Below are positions 7,603 through 15,629 of a stretch of 23,426 nt of DNA, one piece after another. Under the pieces are notes generated by a model. That model had not been told where the DNA came from. It saw nothing but the letters and a program-made list of their open reading frames with translations, and made no database searches. The position numbers and the translations under genes were made by a program. Source of the DNA: Clostridiales bacterium. GTDB lineage: Bacteria; Bacillota_A; Clostridia; Oscillospirales; Acutalibacteraceae. The stretch spans positions 1-23,426 of the forward strand of contig VSOH01000005.1 in NCBI GenBank assembly GCA_009774735.1, in the 5' to 3' direction. The first letter of the stretch is position 1, and every line of letters starts with the position of its first letter.

Positions 7603-7640
7603 AAGGCTCGGTACTTTTATGTACCGAGCCTTGATTTGTT
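7603..7640 (+). terminator. Terminator of the lipoprotein gene
   Basis: A perfect 12-bp stem, AAGGCTCGGTAC (7603-7614) with GTACCGAGCCTT (7621-7632), has a 6-base loop. The T-rich tail (GATTTGTTTG) is imperfect. Confidence 0.85.
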
Positions 7641-7657
7641 TGTTCATAAAAAATATA

Positions 7658-7686
7658 TTGATAATAATATTTATATGTAGTATAAT
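7658..7686 (+). promoter_or_regulatory. Promoter of the three-TM protein gene
   Basis: TTGATA (7658-7663) has a 17-base spacer to a perfect TATAAT (7681-7686). RNA would start near 7693, about 23 bases before ATG. Confidence 0.8.
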
Positions 7687-7715
7687 TGAAATACTATTTT
7701 AAAGGAGAATTGATT

Positions 7716-9572
7716 ATGGACGATAACCAAATTCCAAAAATGGATTATGATGCCGATGAGGTAATCAATGAATTCAAGGAAAAAATTAAATGGCCCAAGG
7801 GTGAAGAGGTTGAGGCAGTAGTTAAGCCTGACAAGGTGCCGCTGCGTGTGTTGATTTCGTTATTAATAACACTTGTGGGCGGGGGAATAGCATATTATAT
7901 GATGCTTCCTGCTCTTAATATTCATGATTCTCAATTTTATATGTTCATTGTTTTGCTTGTTGCAATTTTTGTTGCTGCATTTGCATTTGTATGTAAGGCA
8001 AACAAAAAGGTTGAACGTAAGGAGTATGTTAAGAAAAAGACACTTGTGCCGTTAATTATAGTGGGCGTTGTGCTTGTTGTTATGGCAGTAGGCTGGGTAA
8101 CCGGTATTACACTGTTCAGAGCAGGCAGCTACAGTCAGCTTATAACTATCGAAAATGGTGATTTTGAAACTGATTTTGAGGAAATCAGCTATGATAAAGT
8201 GCCGAGAGTTGACGCTGACAGAGCTTATACCCTTGCAGACCAGCAGCTTGGTTCGCTGAGTGAATATAAGAGCCAGTATGTTGTTTCTGCAAATTCAACC
8301 CAGATTAATTATAAGAATACACCTGTAAGAGTTTCTTATCTTGAGTATGCTGATGTGTTCAAGTGGGTTAACAATACAAAAAATGGTTTGCCTGCATATA
8401 TGATTACAGACCTTGTAACTCAGAAGGTTACAGCAATCAACTGCGTTGAGCAGTTCGGAGAGGGTATTAAGTATTCTCCTACTGAGCTGTTCAATGAAAA
8501 ATTGATTCGTCATCTGCGTTTTCAGTATCCTACAATGCTGTTTGATACTCCTAATTTTGAGATAGACGATAGTCAGCATCCATATTGGATTACTGCTGTT
8601 CTTGACAAGACAATCGGTCTTTTCGGCGGTACGGATGTTAAGGGTGTAATTATTACCGATGCCCTTAATGGTGAAAGTAATTATTATGATATTGAACAGG
8701 TTAAGACAGATACTTCACTTAACTGGATTGACGTTGTTTACAGTGAAGCACTTTTGATTGAGCAGTATAATTACTACGGAAAGCTGCAGAATGGTTTCTG
8801 GAACTCAATTATTTTCCAGAATGATGTTAACATTGCATCTGACGGCAGCGGTAATATTGCAATGAATGATGATGTTTGGGTGTACACAGGTGTAACCTCA
8901 TCAGAGTCTGATGCTTCTAACTTCGGTTTCATTTTATGTAATCAGAGAACGAAGGAAACAAAGTATTATCCTAATGCCGGTGCTATGGAGAATGCTGCGC
9001 AGAAATCTGCAGAGGATGCTGTACTGAACTATGGCTATCGTGCAACCTTCCCGATTCTTCTTGGTATTGATGATAATCCGACTTACTTTATGTCGCTTTA
9101 TGGTACAGGTAATACAGTAAAGGGCTATGCTTTTGTAAGTCTTGAGGATAAAACTGTCGTAGGAACAGGTCTTCTTGATGTGGCAAAGAGTGATGCCAGG
9201 GCACTGAACAGTGCACTTGAAAGCTATATTGATGCTCTTAAAGAAAAGGGTGTAGCGGATGATGTTGATAAGAATAATGTTATTGTCGATACAGAGGAAA
9301 TAGACAGTGTTGATAATAACAATACAGATTCTCAGACTCCGCCTCCGGCTTCTTCAACAGACGGCAATAAGGTTACCGGAGAGGTAACAGATATTAAGTC
9401 ATCGGTTAATGACGGCAATACGGTTTACTATCTGCAGATTGACGGCAAGTATTATTATATCAAGGTGACTGATGCTATGGAGGTACTGCTGATTAATAAG
9501 GGTGATACGGTTACAGTTGAATTTGAAAAGTCAAATGATACCTTTATTCCTGCCACATCAGTTACAAAATAA
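7716..9572 (+). CDS. Large membrane protein with three N-terminal TM segments, unknown function
   Basis: The 618-residue protein has an acidic cytoplasmic N-terminus (1-40), three membrane segments (about 42-64, 74-94 and 110-132) and a large domain of about 480 residues, probably outside the cell. That domain contains YPTMLFDTPNFEIDD and a following IGLFGGTDVKG block. I recall these as conserved in related Clostridia but cannot attach a function to them. After a Ser/Pro-rich linker the last 70 residues (VTGEVTDIKSSVN to the end) look like a small beta-barrel or OB-like domain. The ATG at 7716 is chosen because AAAGGAG lies 9 bases upstream. The TTG at 7686 would overlap the -10 box. It is a single-gene unit. 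Confidence 0.8.
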   Translation: MDDNQIPKMDYDADEVINEFKEKIKWPKGEEVEAVVKPDKVPLRVLISLLITLVGGGIAYYMMLPALNIHDSQFYMFIVLLVAIFVAAFAFVCKANKKVERKEYVKKKTLVPLIIVGVVLVVMAVGWVTGITLFRAGSYSQLITIENGDFETDFEEISYDKVPRVDADRAYTLADQQLGSLSEYKSQYVVSANSTQINYKNTPVRVSYLEYADVFKWVNNTKNGLPAYMITDLVTQKVTAINCVEQFGEGIKYSPTELFNEKLIRHLRFQYPTMLFDTPNFEIDDSQHPYWITAVLDKTIGLFGGTDVKGVIITDALNGESNYYDIEQVKTDTSLNWIDVVYSEALLIEQYNYYGKLQNGFWNSIIFQNDVNIASDGSGNIAMNDDVWVYTGVTSSESDASNFGFILCNQRTKETKYYPNAGAMENAAQKSAEDAVLNYGYRATFPILLGIDDNPTYFMSLYGTGNTVKGYAFVSLEDKTVVGTGLLDVAKSDARALNSALESYIDALKEKGVADDVDKNNVIVDTEEIDSVDNNNTDSQTPPPASSTDGNKVTGEVTDIKSSVNDGNTVYYLQIDGKYYYIKVTDAMEVLLINKGDTVTVEFEKSNDTFIPATSVTK

Positions 9573-9587
9573 TCATTAATTTTATCA

Positions 9588-9620
9588 GGGGCGAATGTTT
9601 CAGGACATTTGCCCTTTTTA
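9588..9620 (+). terminator. Terminator of the three-TM protein gene
   Basis: GGGCGAATGT (9589-9598) pairs with ACATTTGCCC (9605-9614) with one G-U pair and a 6-base loop, followed by five T residues. Confidence 0.9.
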
Positions 9621-9647
9621 TATTTGAAAAGTCTTTATATATTTTTG

Positions 9648-9675
9648 TTGCAATTTGATTATTTTGTGGTATCAT
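9648..9675 (+). promoter_or_regulatory. Probable promoter of the pyk operon
   Basis: TTGCAA (9648-9653) has a 16-base spacer to TATCAT (9670-9675), one base off the -10 consensus. This is moderate support. Confidence 0.5.
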
Positions 9676-9740
9676 AACAATGGGGTAGATTTGATTGTGT
9701 TTTATAATCATTTTTACTCAATAAACTATGGAGCATTTTT

Positions 9741-11174
9741 ATGAAAACTAAGAAAACAAAAATCATCTGCACTATGGGTCCTGCAACGGATAACCCGAAG
9801 GTGCTTGAAAAAATGATAAAAGCAGGTATGAATGTTGCGAGATTTAATTTCAGCCACGGTTCATACGAGGATCACGAAAAAAGACTTAATGAGGTAATTG
9901 AGGTAAGAAATAGGCTCAATCAGCCAATTGCCACATTGCTTGATACAAAAGGGCCTGAAATCAGGCTTGGTGATTTTGAAAATCCAGAGGGTGCGGTTAT
10001 AAACTCAGGCGATAGGTATACACTTACAACTATACCGTGCATGGGCAATGAGAAAAAGTGTTATATAAATTATGAGGGACTGCCTGCTGATGTAAGCGTG
10101 GGCACAACAATTCTGATTAATGACGGTCTTATTTCAATGAGGGTTGAAAAGGTTAATGGTACAGACATTAACTGTGTGGTTATTGATGGCGGTCTTTTGA
10201 CAAATCATAAGGGTGTTAATGTGCCGAATGTTGAACTGAAGATGCCCTATCTTTCATCAAGAGATATGGCAGATTTGCAGTTTGGTGCTAATCACGATTT
10301 TGATTTTGTGGCAGCTTCATTTGTTAGAAGTGCAACGGATGTAACAATTCTGCGTAACTATGTTGAGGCTATCGGCTGGAAGAATGTTAAAATAATTTCT
10401 AAAATCGAAAACGAGCAGGGTGTAAAGAATATTGATGAAATTATCAGCGTGTCCGACGGTATAATGGTAGCACGTGGTGATATGGGTGTTGAGATTGATT
10501 TTCAGCGTATTCCTGCTATTCAGAAAATGATTATTCATAAGGTTTATGACGCAGGTAAAATTGTTGTTACTGCAACACAGATGCTGGAATCCATGATTAA
10601 TAATCCAAGACCGACAAGAGCGGAAATTACCGATGTTGCCAATGCTATTTATGACGGCACAAGTGCAATCATGCTTTCAGGTGAAAGTGCTGTGGGCAAG
10701 CATCCTGTTGAGGCTGTTGAAACGATGACATCTATTGCAAAAAACACAGAGGATGATATTGATTATATTAAGCGTTTCAATAATTTCTATCCGCAGAGTA
10801 TAGCAAAAGACACTACGTTGGCTATCAGTCACGCAACTGTTACTACATCTCACGACTTGAATGCATCTGCTATTATTACCGTAACAAAGAGTGGTACTAC
10901 TGCAAGATTGATTTCAAAGTTCAGACCTGCAACAAATATTATTGGTGCAACTATTGATGAAAAGGTGTGGCGCCAGCTTAGCTTAAGCTGGGGAGTTACG
11001 CCGATTAAATGTGAATTGAAAGATAATACTGACGAATTGTTTGACCATGCGGTTGAGGTGTCACTGGCTGCAAATGCAGTTGAAAAGGGTGACATTGTTG
11101 TTATTACCGCCGGAATACCGCTTGGTATTTCAGGCACAACGAATATGCTGAAGGTACATCAGATTGAGAATTGA
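9741..11174 (+). CDS. pyk: Pyruvate kinase
   Basis: Pyruvate kinase converts phosphoenolpyruvate and ADP to pyruvate and ATP, the last step of glycolysis, in the cytoplasm. At 477 residues it has the usual length for the form without the extra C-terminal PEP-utilising-like domain seen in Bacillus. Visible signatures are the N-terminal KIICTMGPAT, the substrate-binding ARFNFSHG (Arg34), LDTKGPEIR, the catalytic Lys in IISKIENEQG (near residue 220), the metal-binding MVARGDMGVE and TATQMLESM. GGAG lies shortly before ATG. The gene overlaps the following acetyltransferase by 11 bases and heads the pyk-GNAT-mltG unit. Confidence 0.97.
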   Translation: MKTKKTKIICTMGPATDNPKVLEKMIKAGMNVARFNFSHGSYEDHEKRLNEVIEVRNRLNQPIATLLDTKGPEIRLGDFENPEGAVINSGDRYTLTTIPCMGNEKKCYINYEGLPADVSVGTTILINDGLISMRVEKVNGTDINCVVIDGGLLTNHKGVNVPNVELKMPYLSSRDMADLQFGANHDFDFVAASFVRSATDVTILRNYVEAIGWKNVKIISKIENEQGVKNIDEIISVSDGIMVARGDMGVEIDFQRIPAIQKMIIHKVYDAGKIVVTATQMLESMINNPRPTRAEITDVANAIYDGTSAIMLSGESAVGKHPVEAVETMTSIAKNTEDDIDYIKRFNNFYPQSIAKDTTLAISHATVTTSHDLNASAIITVTKSGTTARLISKFRPATNIIGATIDEKVWRQLSLSWGVTPIKCELKDNTDELFDHAVEVSLAANAVEKGDIVVITAGIPLGISGTTNMLKVHQIEN

Positions 11175-11586
11175 TTTTTTTGACAGCAGTGCTGCTGAGT
11201 TTGAAATCGTTAAGGCAATCCGCACCTGTGTTTTCACAAATGAGCAGGGTGCAGATGCTGACAATGAGTTTGATGAATATGATAAAACAAGCCTTTTTGC
11301 ACTGCTTTATGAGGGCGATAAGCCTGTTGGTACGGCAAGAATTGCCGAAACCGCAGCAGGCATAAAAATAGGCAGAATTGCAATTTTGAAAGAGTGCCGC
11401 GGTAAAGGTTATGGTGCAGATATAGTTAAGGCTGTTACCGACAGGGCCTTTGATATGGGTGCGGATAAAGTGCTTGTCGATGCTCAAAATTATGCTGTGC
11501 CCTTTTATGAAAAGCTGGGTTTCAAAGTAATCGGTGCTGAAATTACAGACAGAGGATTGCCGCATATACCTATGTGCAGGCAATAG
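11164..11586 (+). CDS. GNAT-family N-acetyltransferase
   Basis: The 140-residue protein has the GNAT fold signature. The acetyl-CoA loop is ECRGKGYGADIV (R-x-x-G-x-G/A form), preceded by the beta-strand GRIAIL and followed by NYAVPFYEKLGFK. The early motif TNEQGADADNEFDEYD matches the ElaA/YjcF-like branch. The acceptor is unknown. The TTG start at 11164 lies inside the end of pyk, with AAGG upstream, so translation is probably coupled. The gap to mltG is 11 bases. Confidence 0.88.
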   Translation: MRIDFFDSSAAEFEIVKAIRTCVFTNEQGADADNEFDEYDKTSLFALLYEGDKPVGTARIAETAAGIKIGRIAILKECRGKGYGADIVKAVTDRAFDMGADKVLVDAQNYAVPFYEKLGFKVIGAEITDRGLPHIPMCRQ

Positions 11587-11597
11587 AGGAGGAGTTT

Positions 11598-12644
11598 ATG
11601 GCAAAGAAGAAAAGTAAGTTTTCATCGTTGGTTATAGCAGTTCTTGTTGTTGTGCTTCTTGCTGTTGTGGCATTTTTCGGCTATAAATATATAACTGATG
11701 AGATTGATGGCAACAGAAGACAGGAATCAGGCAGCGTTGTTAATATTACAAGTACATCGCAATATGATGTAGGACAGGCTCTGTTTACGAATGAAATTAT
11801 TAACAGCGATACAATCTGGGATATGTGGATGAGTAAGCATTACCCTGATTTTGAATATATTCCCGGTGAATATGAGCTGAATTCTCAGATGAGCTACGAG
11901 GAAATTGCACAGAAGCTGAAAGCTCCTGATATTACGCATCAGTCTGTTTCCATCTGTATTCCGGAGGGCTATGATATTTTTAAAATCTCAACCACTCTTG
12001 AGGAAAACGGTGTATGCAGTGCTGATGATTTTCTCAATGCCTGCAAGGATAAATCCAAATATGACTATTCATTCATTGCCGACATTCCTGATGGTGGAAC
12101 TGTTGCTTATCCATTAGAGGGCTTTCTTTTTCCTGCAACATATGATTTTGCCGAGAATATGCAGGCTTATGAGGTTGTTGATACAATGCTCGGTGCATTT
12201 GCTGACAGAATAAACAGTAGCTGGAAAACCTATTGTGAGCAGAACAATATGACGATGTATGAGCTTGTAACCCTTGCTTCTGTTGTTGAAAAGGAAACCT
12301 TAGGGGAGGGTGTTGCGCAGAAAATTGCTTCAGTGTTTATCAACAGACTTGAAAAGGGACAGCAGCTCCAGAGCGATGTTACCATTGATTATGGTAATAA
12401 GCTGCGTGAGAACGGCTTTGCAGATGATATTGTAACATCCTATAACACCTATAAGTGTGCGGCACTGCCAAGCGGTCCGATCTGTAACCCGGGTGTCGGA
12501 AATATTGATGCGGTTGTAAATCATGCAGATACAGAGTATTTCTATTTCTTCTCCTATAATAACGGTGCCGATTTTTATTTCACAGATAATTATGATGATT
12601 TTCTGGCACAGTGGGCAAAGCTTGGAAGCACAAATACAGATTGA
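11598..12644 (+). CDS. mltG: Endolytic murein transglycosylase MltG (YceG-like)
   Basis: MltG cuts nascent peptidoglycan strands within the chain at the outer face of the membrane and helps to set strand length. The 348-residue protein has a Lys-rich start, one membrane anchor (about 10-29) and the YceG-like domain. IPEGYDIFKI, YPLEGFLFPATYDF, ASVVEKET (catalytic Glu231), QSDVTIDY and the C-terminal LPSGPICNPG followed by FYFFSYNNG are all family hallmarks. ATG at 11598 follows a strong GAGGAGG site. An earlier in-frame ATG at 11574 inside the GNAT gene is less likely. Confidence 0.95.
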   Translation: MAKKKSKFSSLVIAVLVVVLLAVVAFFGYKYITDEIDGNRRQESGSVVNITSTSQYDVGQALFTNEIINSDTIWDMWMSKHYPDFEYIPGEYELNSQMSYEEIAQKLKAPDITHQSVSICIPEGYDIFKISTTLEENGVCSADDFLNACKDKSKYDYSFIADIPDGGTVAYPLEGFLFPATYDFAENMQAYEVVDTMLGAFADRINSSWKTYCEQNNMTMYELVTLASVVEKETLGEGVAQKIASVFINRLEKGQQLQSDVTIDYGNKLRENGFADDIVTSYNTYKCAALPSGPICNPGVGNIDAVVNHADTEYFYFFSYNNGADFYFTDNYDDFLAQWAKLGSTNTD

Positions 12645-12650
12645 TACAGA

Positions 12651-12679
12651 TTGACAGCTATAATTTTGACGGTTATAAT
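12651..12679 (+). promoter_or_regulatory. Perfect-consensus promoter for the gene at 12735
   Basis: TTGACA (12651-12656), a 17-base spacer and TATAAT (12674-12679) match both consensus boxes exactly. RNA would start near 12686. The -10 box lies inside the 5' arm of the terminator hairpin at 12669-12718. Confidence 0.8.
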
Positions 12680-12718
12680 ATACATGGATTTTCTGTGTGT
12701 TATTATAACCGTTTTTTA
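12669..12718 (+). terminator. Terminator of the pyk-GNAT-mltG unit
   Basis: A perfect 12-bp stem, ACGGTTATAATA (12669-12680) with TATTATAACCGT (12701-12712), has a 20-base loop and is followed by a T-run. The long loop is unusual. Confidence 0.75.
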
Positions 12719-12734
12719 TTGAGGAGATATAGCT

Positions 12735-13664
12735 ATGCTCGGTACAGTACCAAAAATTGTTTTGTATATAATGGTTTCAGTTGTATATGGTATCATATAT
12801 GCTATATTAATGAGGCTTCCGAAAAAGCTGCGTGCTATCATAATGACAATTGTTTTGATAATTACAGTCATAGCTGTAGGTGCATATGCGTATAGTCAAG
12901 CATCGCCGCAGGAAATTGCTCAGTCTAAAATTTTTGCAGCACAGCAACTTAAACATTTTAAATATTGTGATGATTATTTGCAGTGCCTTGAAAAAGGCGG
13001 ATTTGGAAAAAGTGAATTAGTTTATGAAATCAAGAATGATGATTTTGACACTGCAATCTTTCTTTCCGAGGATGGTTTTACATATAGGGTGGATTTTGAA
13101 AAAAAGGAAAAAGATGGATTAACGCAATACCGTATCAGCGATATAGATATTGACAAGGAGGAATCTCGTCATTATTCCGATTACTGTAAGCCGATAAATG
13201 AAGATGTTGAATATATTTGGACCAGTGTTAACAGTTATGTGGCAAAGTTTGATTTTGAGGGATATAAACCTGAGATAATCAATATTAATATGACAGTTGC
13301 CGGTTTAGATATGATTTTTCATTATTATATTATTGATAAAAGCAAGGAACCGGTTTTTAACTGCAACTACGCCCCGGTTTATGGTCTCCTTAATGAGGCG
13401 GAGGCTGCTGAAAGAGCAGTAGAAATCTGCGATATTATAATGAATATGGATTTAGATACGGATGTTAATACATTAGCTGATAAAATCGGTGCTTCCGATG
13501 TAAAAAAACTGCCTGCTTCAATACCTGATACATATGATTATACTCTTGACAGCGATTTCACTTTTCGTTCACACGGTCTGCCTTATGAAAGCTTTGTTAT
13601 GTCAACAAAGTACGGCTCGGTAACATTTAATATGAGCGATAAAACCATAAAGGCAAATTATTAG
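12735..13664 (+). CDS. Membrane protein of unknown function
   Basis: The 309-residue protein has two membrane segments (about 7-26 and 34-54) separated by a short basic stretch (RLPKKLR). A soluble domain of about 250 residues follows that I cannot assign. It is rich in Asp, Glu and Tyr and includes an acidic stretch, DIDIDKEE. A short in-out-in hairpin or two-TM topology would place the large domain on the same side as the N-terminus. GAGGAG lies about 9 bases before ATG. It appears to be a single gene with its own promoter. Confidence 0.75.
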   Translation: MLGTVPKIVLYIMVSVVYGIIYAILMRLPKKLRAIIMTIVLIITVIAVGAYAYSQASPQEIAQSKIFAAQQLKHFKYCDDYLQCLEKGGFGKSELVYEIKNDDFDTAIFLSEDGFTYRVDFEKKEKDGLTQYRISDIDIDKEESRHYSDYCKPINEDVEYIWTSVNSYVAKFDFEGYKPEIININMTVAGLDMIFHYYIIDKSKEPVFNCNYAPVYGLLNEAEAAERAVEICDIIMNMDLDTDVNTLADKIGASDVKKLPASIPDTYDYTLDSDFTFRSHGLPYESFVMSTKYGSVTFNMSDKTIKANY

Positions 13665-13719
13665 AGTGTTATTGCAAAGAAATGATTCCTTTTTTTGAAT
13701 AGTTTAATAAATATTTCTA

Positions 13720-13748
13720 TTGACAAAATCGCAAACATATGGTAATAT
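13720..13748 (+). promoter_or_regulatory. Promoter of infC-rpmI-rplT
   Basis: TTGACA (13720-13725) has a 17-base spacer to TAATAT (13743-13748). RNA would start near 13756 and carry a leader of about 130 bases. Confidence 0.7.
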
Positions 13749-13755
13749 ATCCACA

Positions 13756-13880
13756 CAACAAAGAAGAACGAACCCCGTTCTCCCCTTAAGCGTTAGCAAA
13801 AAGGGCAATATTACATTTGTAATTATTGAGGTGCGGGCGTTTTGCGTTCGCACTTATTTGTTATTAATTTTTAAGAGGTG
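13756..13880 (+). promoter_or_regulatory. Structured 5' leader of infC-rpmI-rplT, candidate L20-type autoregulatory leader
   Basis: The leader holds three hairpins. AGAACG-AACCC-CGTTCT spans 13765-13781. CCCTT (13783-13787) pairs with AAGGG (13801-13805). The third is an 11-bp stem with G-U pairs, AGGTGCGGGCG with CGTTCGCACTT (13829-13855), followed by a T-rich stretch and the ribosome site AAGAGGTG. In Firmicutes this operon is commonly repressed by ribosomal protein L20 binding the leader. That this RNA works the same way is inferred from position and folding, not from a matched L20 site. Confidence 0.5.
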
Positions 13881-13886
13881 TTTTTT

Positions 13887-14405
13887 ATCAGTAAGGAAGC
13901 TCAACAGATTAATGGTGAAATCAGAGATAAGGAATTACGTGTAGTTTCTGCCGATGGTGAGCAGCTTGGAATTATGAGTGCCAAAGCAGCACTTAAGCTT
14001 GCAGAGGACAGTGACCTTGATTTGGTTAAGATTGCTCCTCAGGCTAAGCCGCCTGTCTGCAAAATTATGGACTACTCAAAGTTCCGCTATGAGCAGGCTA
14101 AAAGGGAAAAGGAAAACCGTAAAAACCAGAAACAGATTGAAACGAAGGAAATCCGCCTTTCAGTTACAATAGATGTTGGTGATTTCAATACGAAAGTTAA
14201 TCAGGCTAAAAAATTCCTTGCTTCCGGTCATAAGCTGAAGGTTTCTATCAGACTTAAGGGCAGAATGATGGCTCATTCTGATTTGGGCGTTGACAATATG
14301 AAGCGCTTTGCCGATGCTGTTGCAGAGGAAGCTAATGTTGATAAAGCACCAAAGCTTGAGGGCAGACAGATTCTTATGTTTTTGTCACCAAAGCAGGCTA
14401 AGTAA
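13887..14405 (+). CDS. infC: Translation initiation factor IF-3, rare ATC start codon
   Basis: IF-3 binds the 30S subunit, keeps it apart from 50S and checks start codons and initiator tRNA. The 172-residue protein matches the family along its length: N-terminal INGEIRDKELRVV, APQAKPPVCKIMDYSKF, the basic linker KREKENRKNQKQ, then KEIRLSVTIDVGDF, MMAHSDLG and the ending PKLEGRQILMFLSP. No ATG, GTG or TTG fits. The only in-frame GTG (13878) lies inside the ribosome site AAGAGGTG. The ATC at 13887 is correctly spaced from that site and begins ISKEAQ. Non-canonical infC starts (AUU in E. coli) let IF-3 limit its own synthesis, and ATC fits this. Confidence 0.95.
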   Translation: MSKEAQQINGEIRDKELRVVSADGEQLGIMSAKAALKLAEDSDLDLVKIAPQAKPPVCKIMDYSKFRYEQAKREKENRKNQKQIETKEIRLSVTIDVGDFNTKVNQAKKFLASGHKLKVSIRLKGRMMAHSDLGVDNMKRFADAVAEEANVDKAPKLEGRQILMFLSPKQAK

Positions 14406-14427
14406 TTTATAATACGGAGGAATAATT

Positions 14428-14625
14428 ATGCCAAAGATTAAGACACACAGCGGCGCTAAAAAGCGTTTTAAGACAACAAAAAGCGGCAAGGTTAAGCGTG
14501 CTCATGCTTACACCTCACACATTCTTACAAAGAAATCAACAAAGCGTAAGAGAAATTTACGTAAAACTGCAGTTGCTGACGTTACAAACCAGAAGCAGTG
14601 CAAGAGATTAGTTCCTTATAAGTAA
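14428..14625 (+). CDS. rpmI: 50S ribosomal protein L35
   Basis: This 65-residue, strongly basic protein has the family start PKIKTHSGAKKRFKTTKSGK, the box RAHAYTSHILTKKS and a C-terminal RLVPYK. Length is standard. GGAGGA lies 8 bases before ATG. It sits between infC and rplT as in most Firmicutes. Confidence 0.97.
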   Translation: MPKIKTHSGAKKRFKTTKSGKVKRAHAYTSHILTKKSTKRKRNLRKTAVADVTNQKQCKRLVPYK

Positions 14626-14677
14626 GAAGAAATTGCTTAGATATTAAGCTTAACTATAAACACGGAGGTATATTGAC

Positions 14678-15031
14678 ATGGCAAGAATTAAGGGCGCTAT
14701 GGCCACTCGTAAAAGAAGAAAGAAAGTATTAAAAGCAGCTAAAGGTTACTACGGCGGAAAGCACAGACTCTTTAAAACAGCTAAGCAGGCTGTTATGAAG
14801 AGCGGACAGTACGCATATATCGGCAGAAAGCAGAAGAAGAGAGATTTCAGAAAGATGTGGATTACTCGTATTTCTGCTGCATGCAAAGCAAATGGTATGA
14901 ACTACTCAACATTTATGAACGGCTTGAAGAAGGCCGGTGTTGATCTTAACAGAAAGATGCTTTCTGAGATTGCTATTGCTGATCCTGCAGGCTTCACAGC
15001 ACTTGTTGAAGCTGCAAAGGCTGCATTATAA
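14678..15031 (+). CDS. rplT: 50S ribosomal protein L20
   Basis: The 117-residue basic protein has family signatures: ARIKGAMATRKRRKKVLK, AKGYYGGKHRLFKTAKQAV, YAYIGRKQKKRDFRKMWITR and GLKKAGVDLNRKMLSEIA. L20 binds 23S rRNA early in 50S assembly and in Firmicutes also represses this operon. ATG follows ACGGAGG with good spacing. Confidence 0.98.
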   Translation: MARIKGAMATRKRRKKVLKAAKGYYGGKHRLFKTAKQAVMKSGQYAYIGRKQKKRDFRKMWITRISAACKANGMNYSTFMNGLKKAGVDLNRKMLSEIAIADPAGFTALVEAAKAAL

Positions 15032-15043
15032 TTCGGTATTTTC

Positions 15044-15072
15044 AGACCCGTGAATTTCACGGGTCTTTTGTT
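15044..15072 (+). terminator. Terminator of infC-rpmI-rplT
   Basis: A perfect 10-bp stem, AGACCCGTGA (15044-15053) with TCACGGGTCT (15057-15066), has a 3-base loop and a short T-run. Confidence 0.92.
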
Positions 15073-15163
15073 ATGTATTTTGTGTAAAGGTCTTTTCTTT
15101 GTACTATAAATTGTGTCAATAGCTCATGCATAAATTTAATAATATTTTTTATTAAAAATAGGC

Positions 15164-15192
15164 TTGACATATAAGCCGCTCTTTAGTATAAT
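15164..15192 (+). promoter_or_regulatory. Perfect-consensus promoter of ylxM-ffh-rpsP-khpA
   Basis: TTGACA (15164-15169), a 17-base spacer and TATAAT (15187-15192) match both consensus boxes exactly. RNA would start near 15199, about 54 bases before ylxM. Confidence 0.9.
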
Positions 15193-15252
15193 ACACCTTG
15201 CTGTAAAGATTATTGCTTTACACTCATTGAGTATATGAAAGGAGAGGTCTGT

Positions 15253-15618
15253 TTGGCTAAAAATCTTGAAATTCCTTTTTTGCTGGATTTTTATGGTGAA
15301 ATGCTCACAAAGAAGCAGCATGATTTTTTAGTCTACTATTATGAGGACGACCTTTCTCTTTCCGAAATTGCTGAAAATGAGGGCATAACCCGTCAGGGCG
15401 TCAGGGATTCAATCAAGCGTGCCGAGGCTCAGCTTTTTGATATGGAGGAGCATCTGGGGCTTGCAAAGCGCTTTAATGAAATGAAAAAAGGTATTGACGA
15501 AATAGTCGAGTGTGCTGAGATTATCAATGAATATAATCTGAATCACTCCCTTTCAATGGAAGTCAATGACTGTGTTGCCCGAATAAAAACACTTGCCTCT
15601 TTTCTTAAAGAGGGTTAG
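15253..15618 (+). CDS. ylxM: YlxM/p13-family SRP-associated DNA-binding-like protein
   Basis: The 121-residue protein has a sigma-factor region 4-like helix-turn-helix (SEIAENEGITRQGV). The preceding block, LLDFYGEMLTKKQHDFLVYY, is typical of YlxM. In Firmicutes ylxM lies directly before ffh, and the streptococcal homologue modulates SRP GTPase activity. The TTG at 15253 is preferred because AAAGGAGAGG lies 6 bases upstream; an ATG at 15235 would overlap that site. The gap to ffh is 11 bases. Confidence 0.9.
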   Translation: MAKNLEIPFLLDFYGEMLTKKQHDFLVYYYEDDLSLSEIAENEGITRQGVRDSIKRAEAQLFDMEEHLGLAKRFNEMKKGIDEIVECAEIINEYNLNHSLSMEVNDCVARIKTLASFLKEG

Positions 15619-15629
15619 GAGTTGATGAC

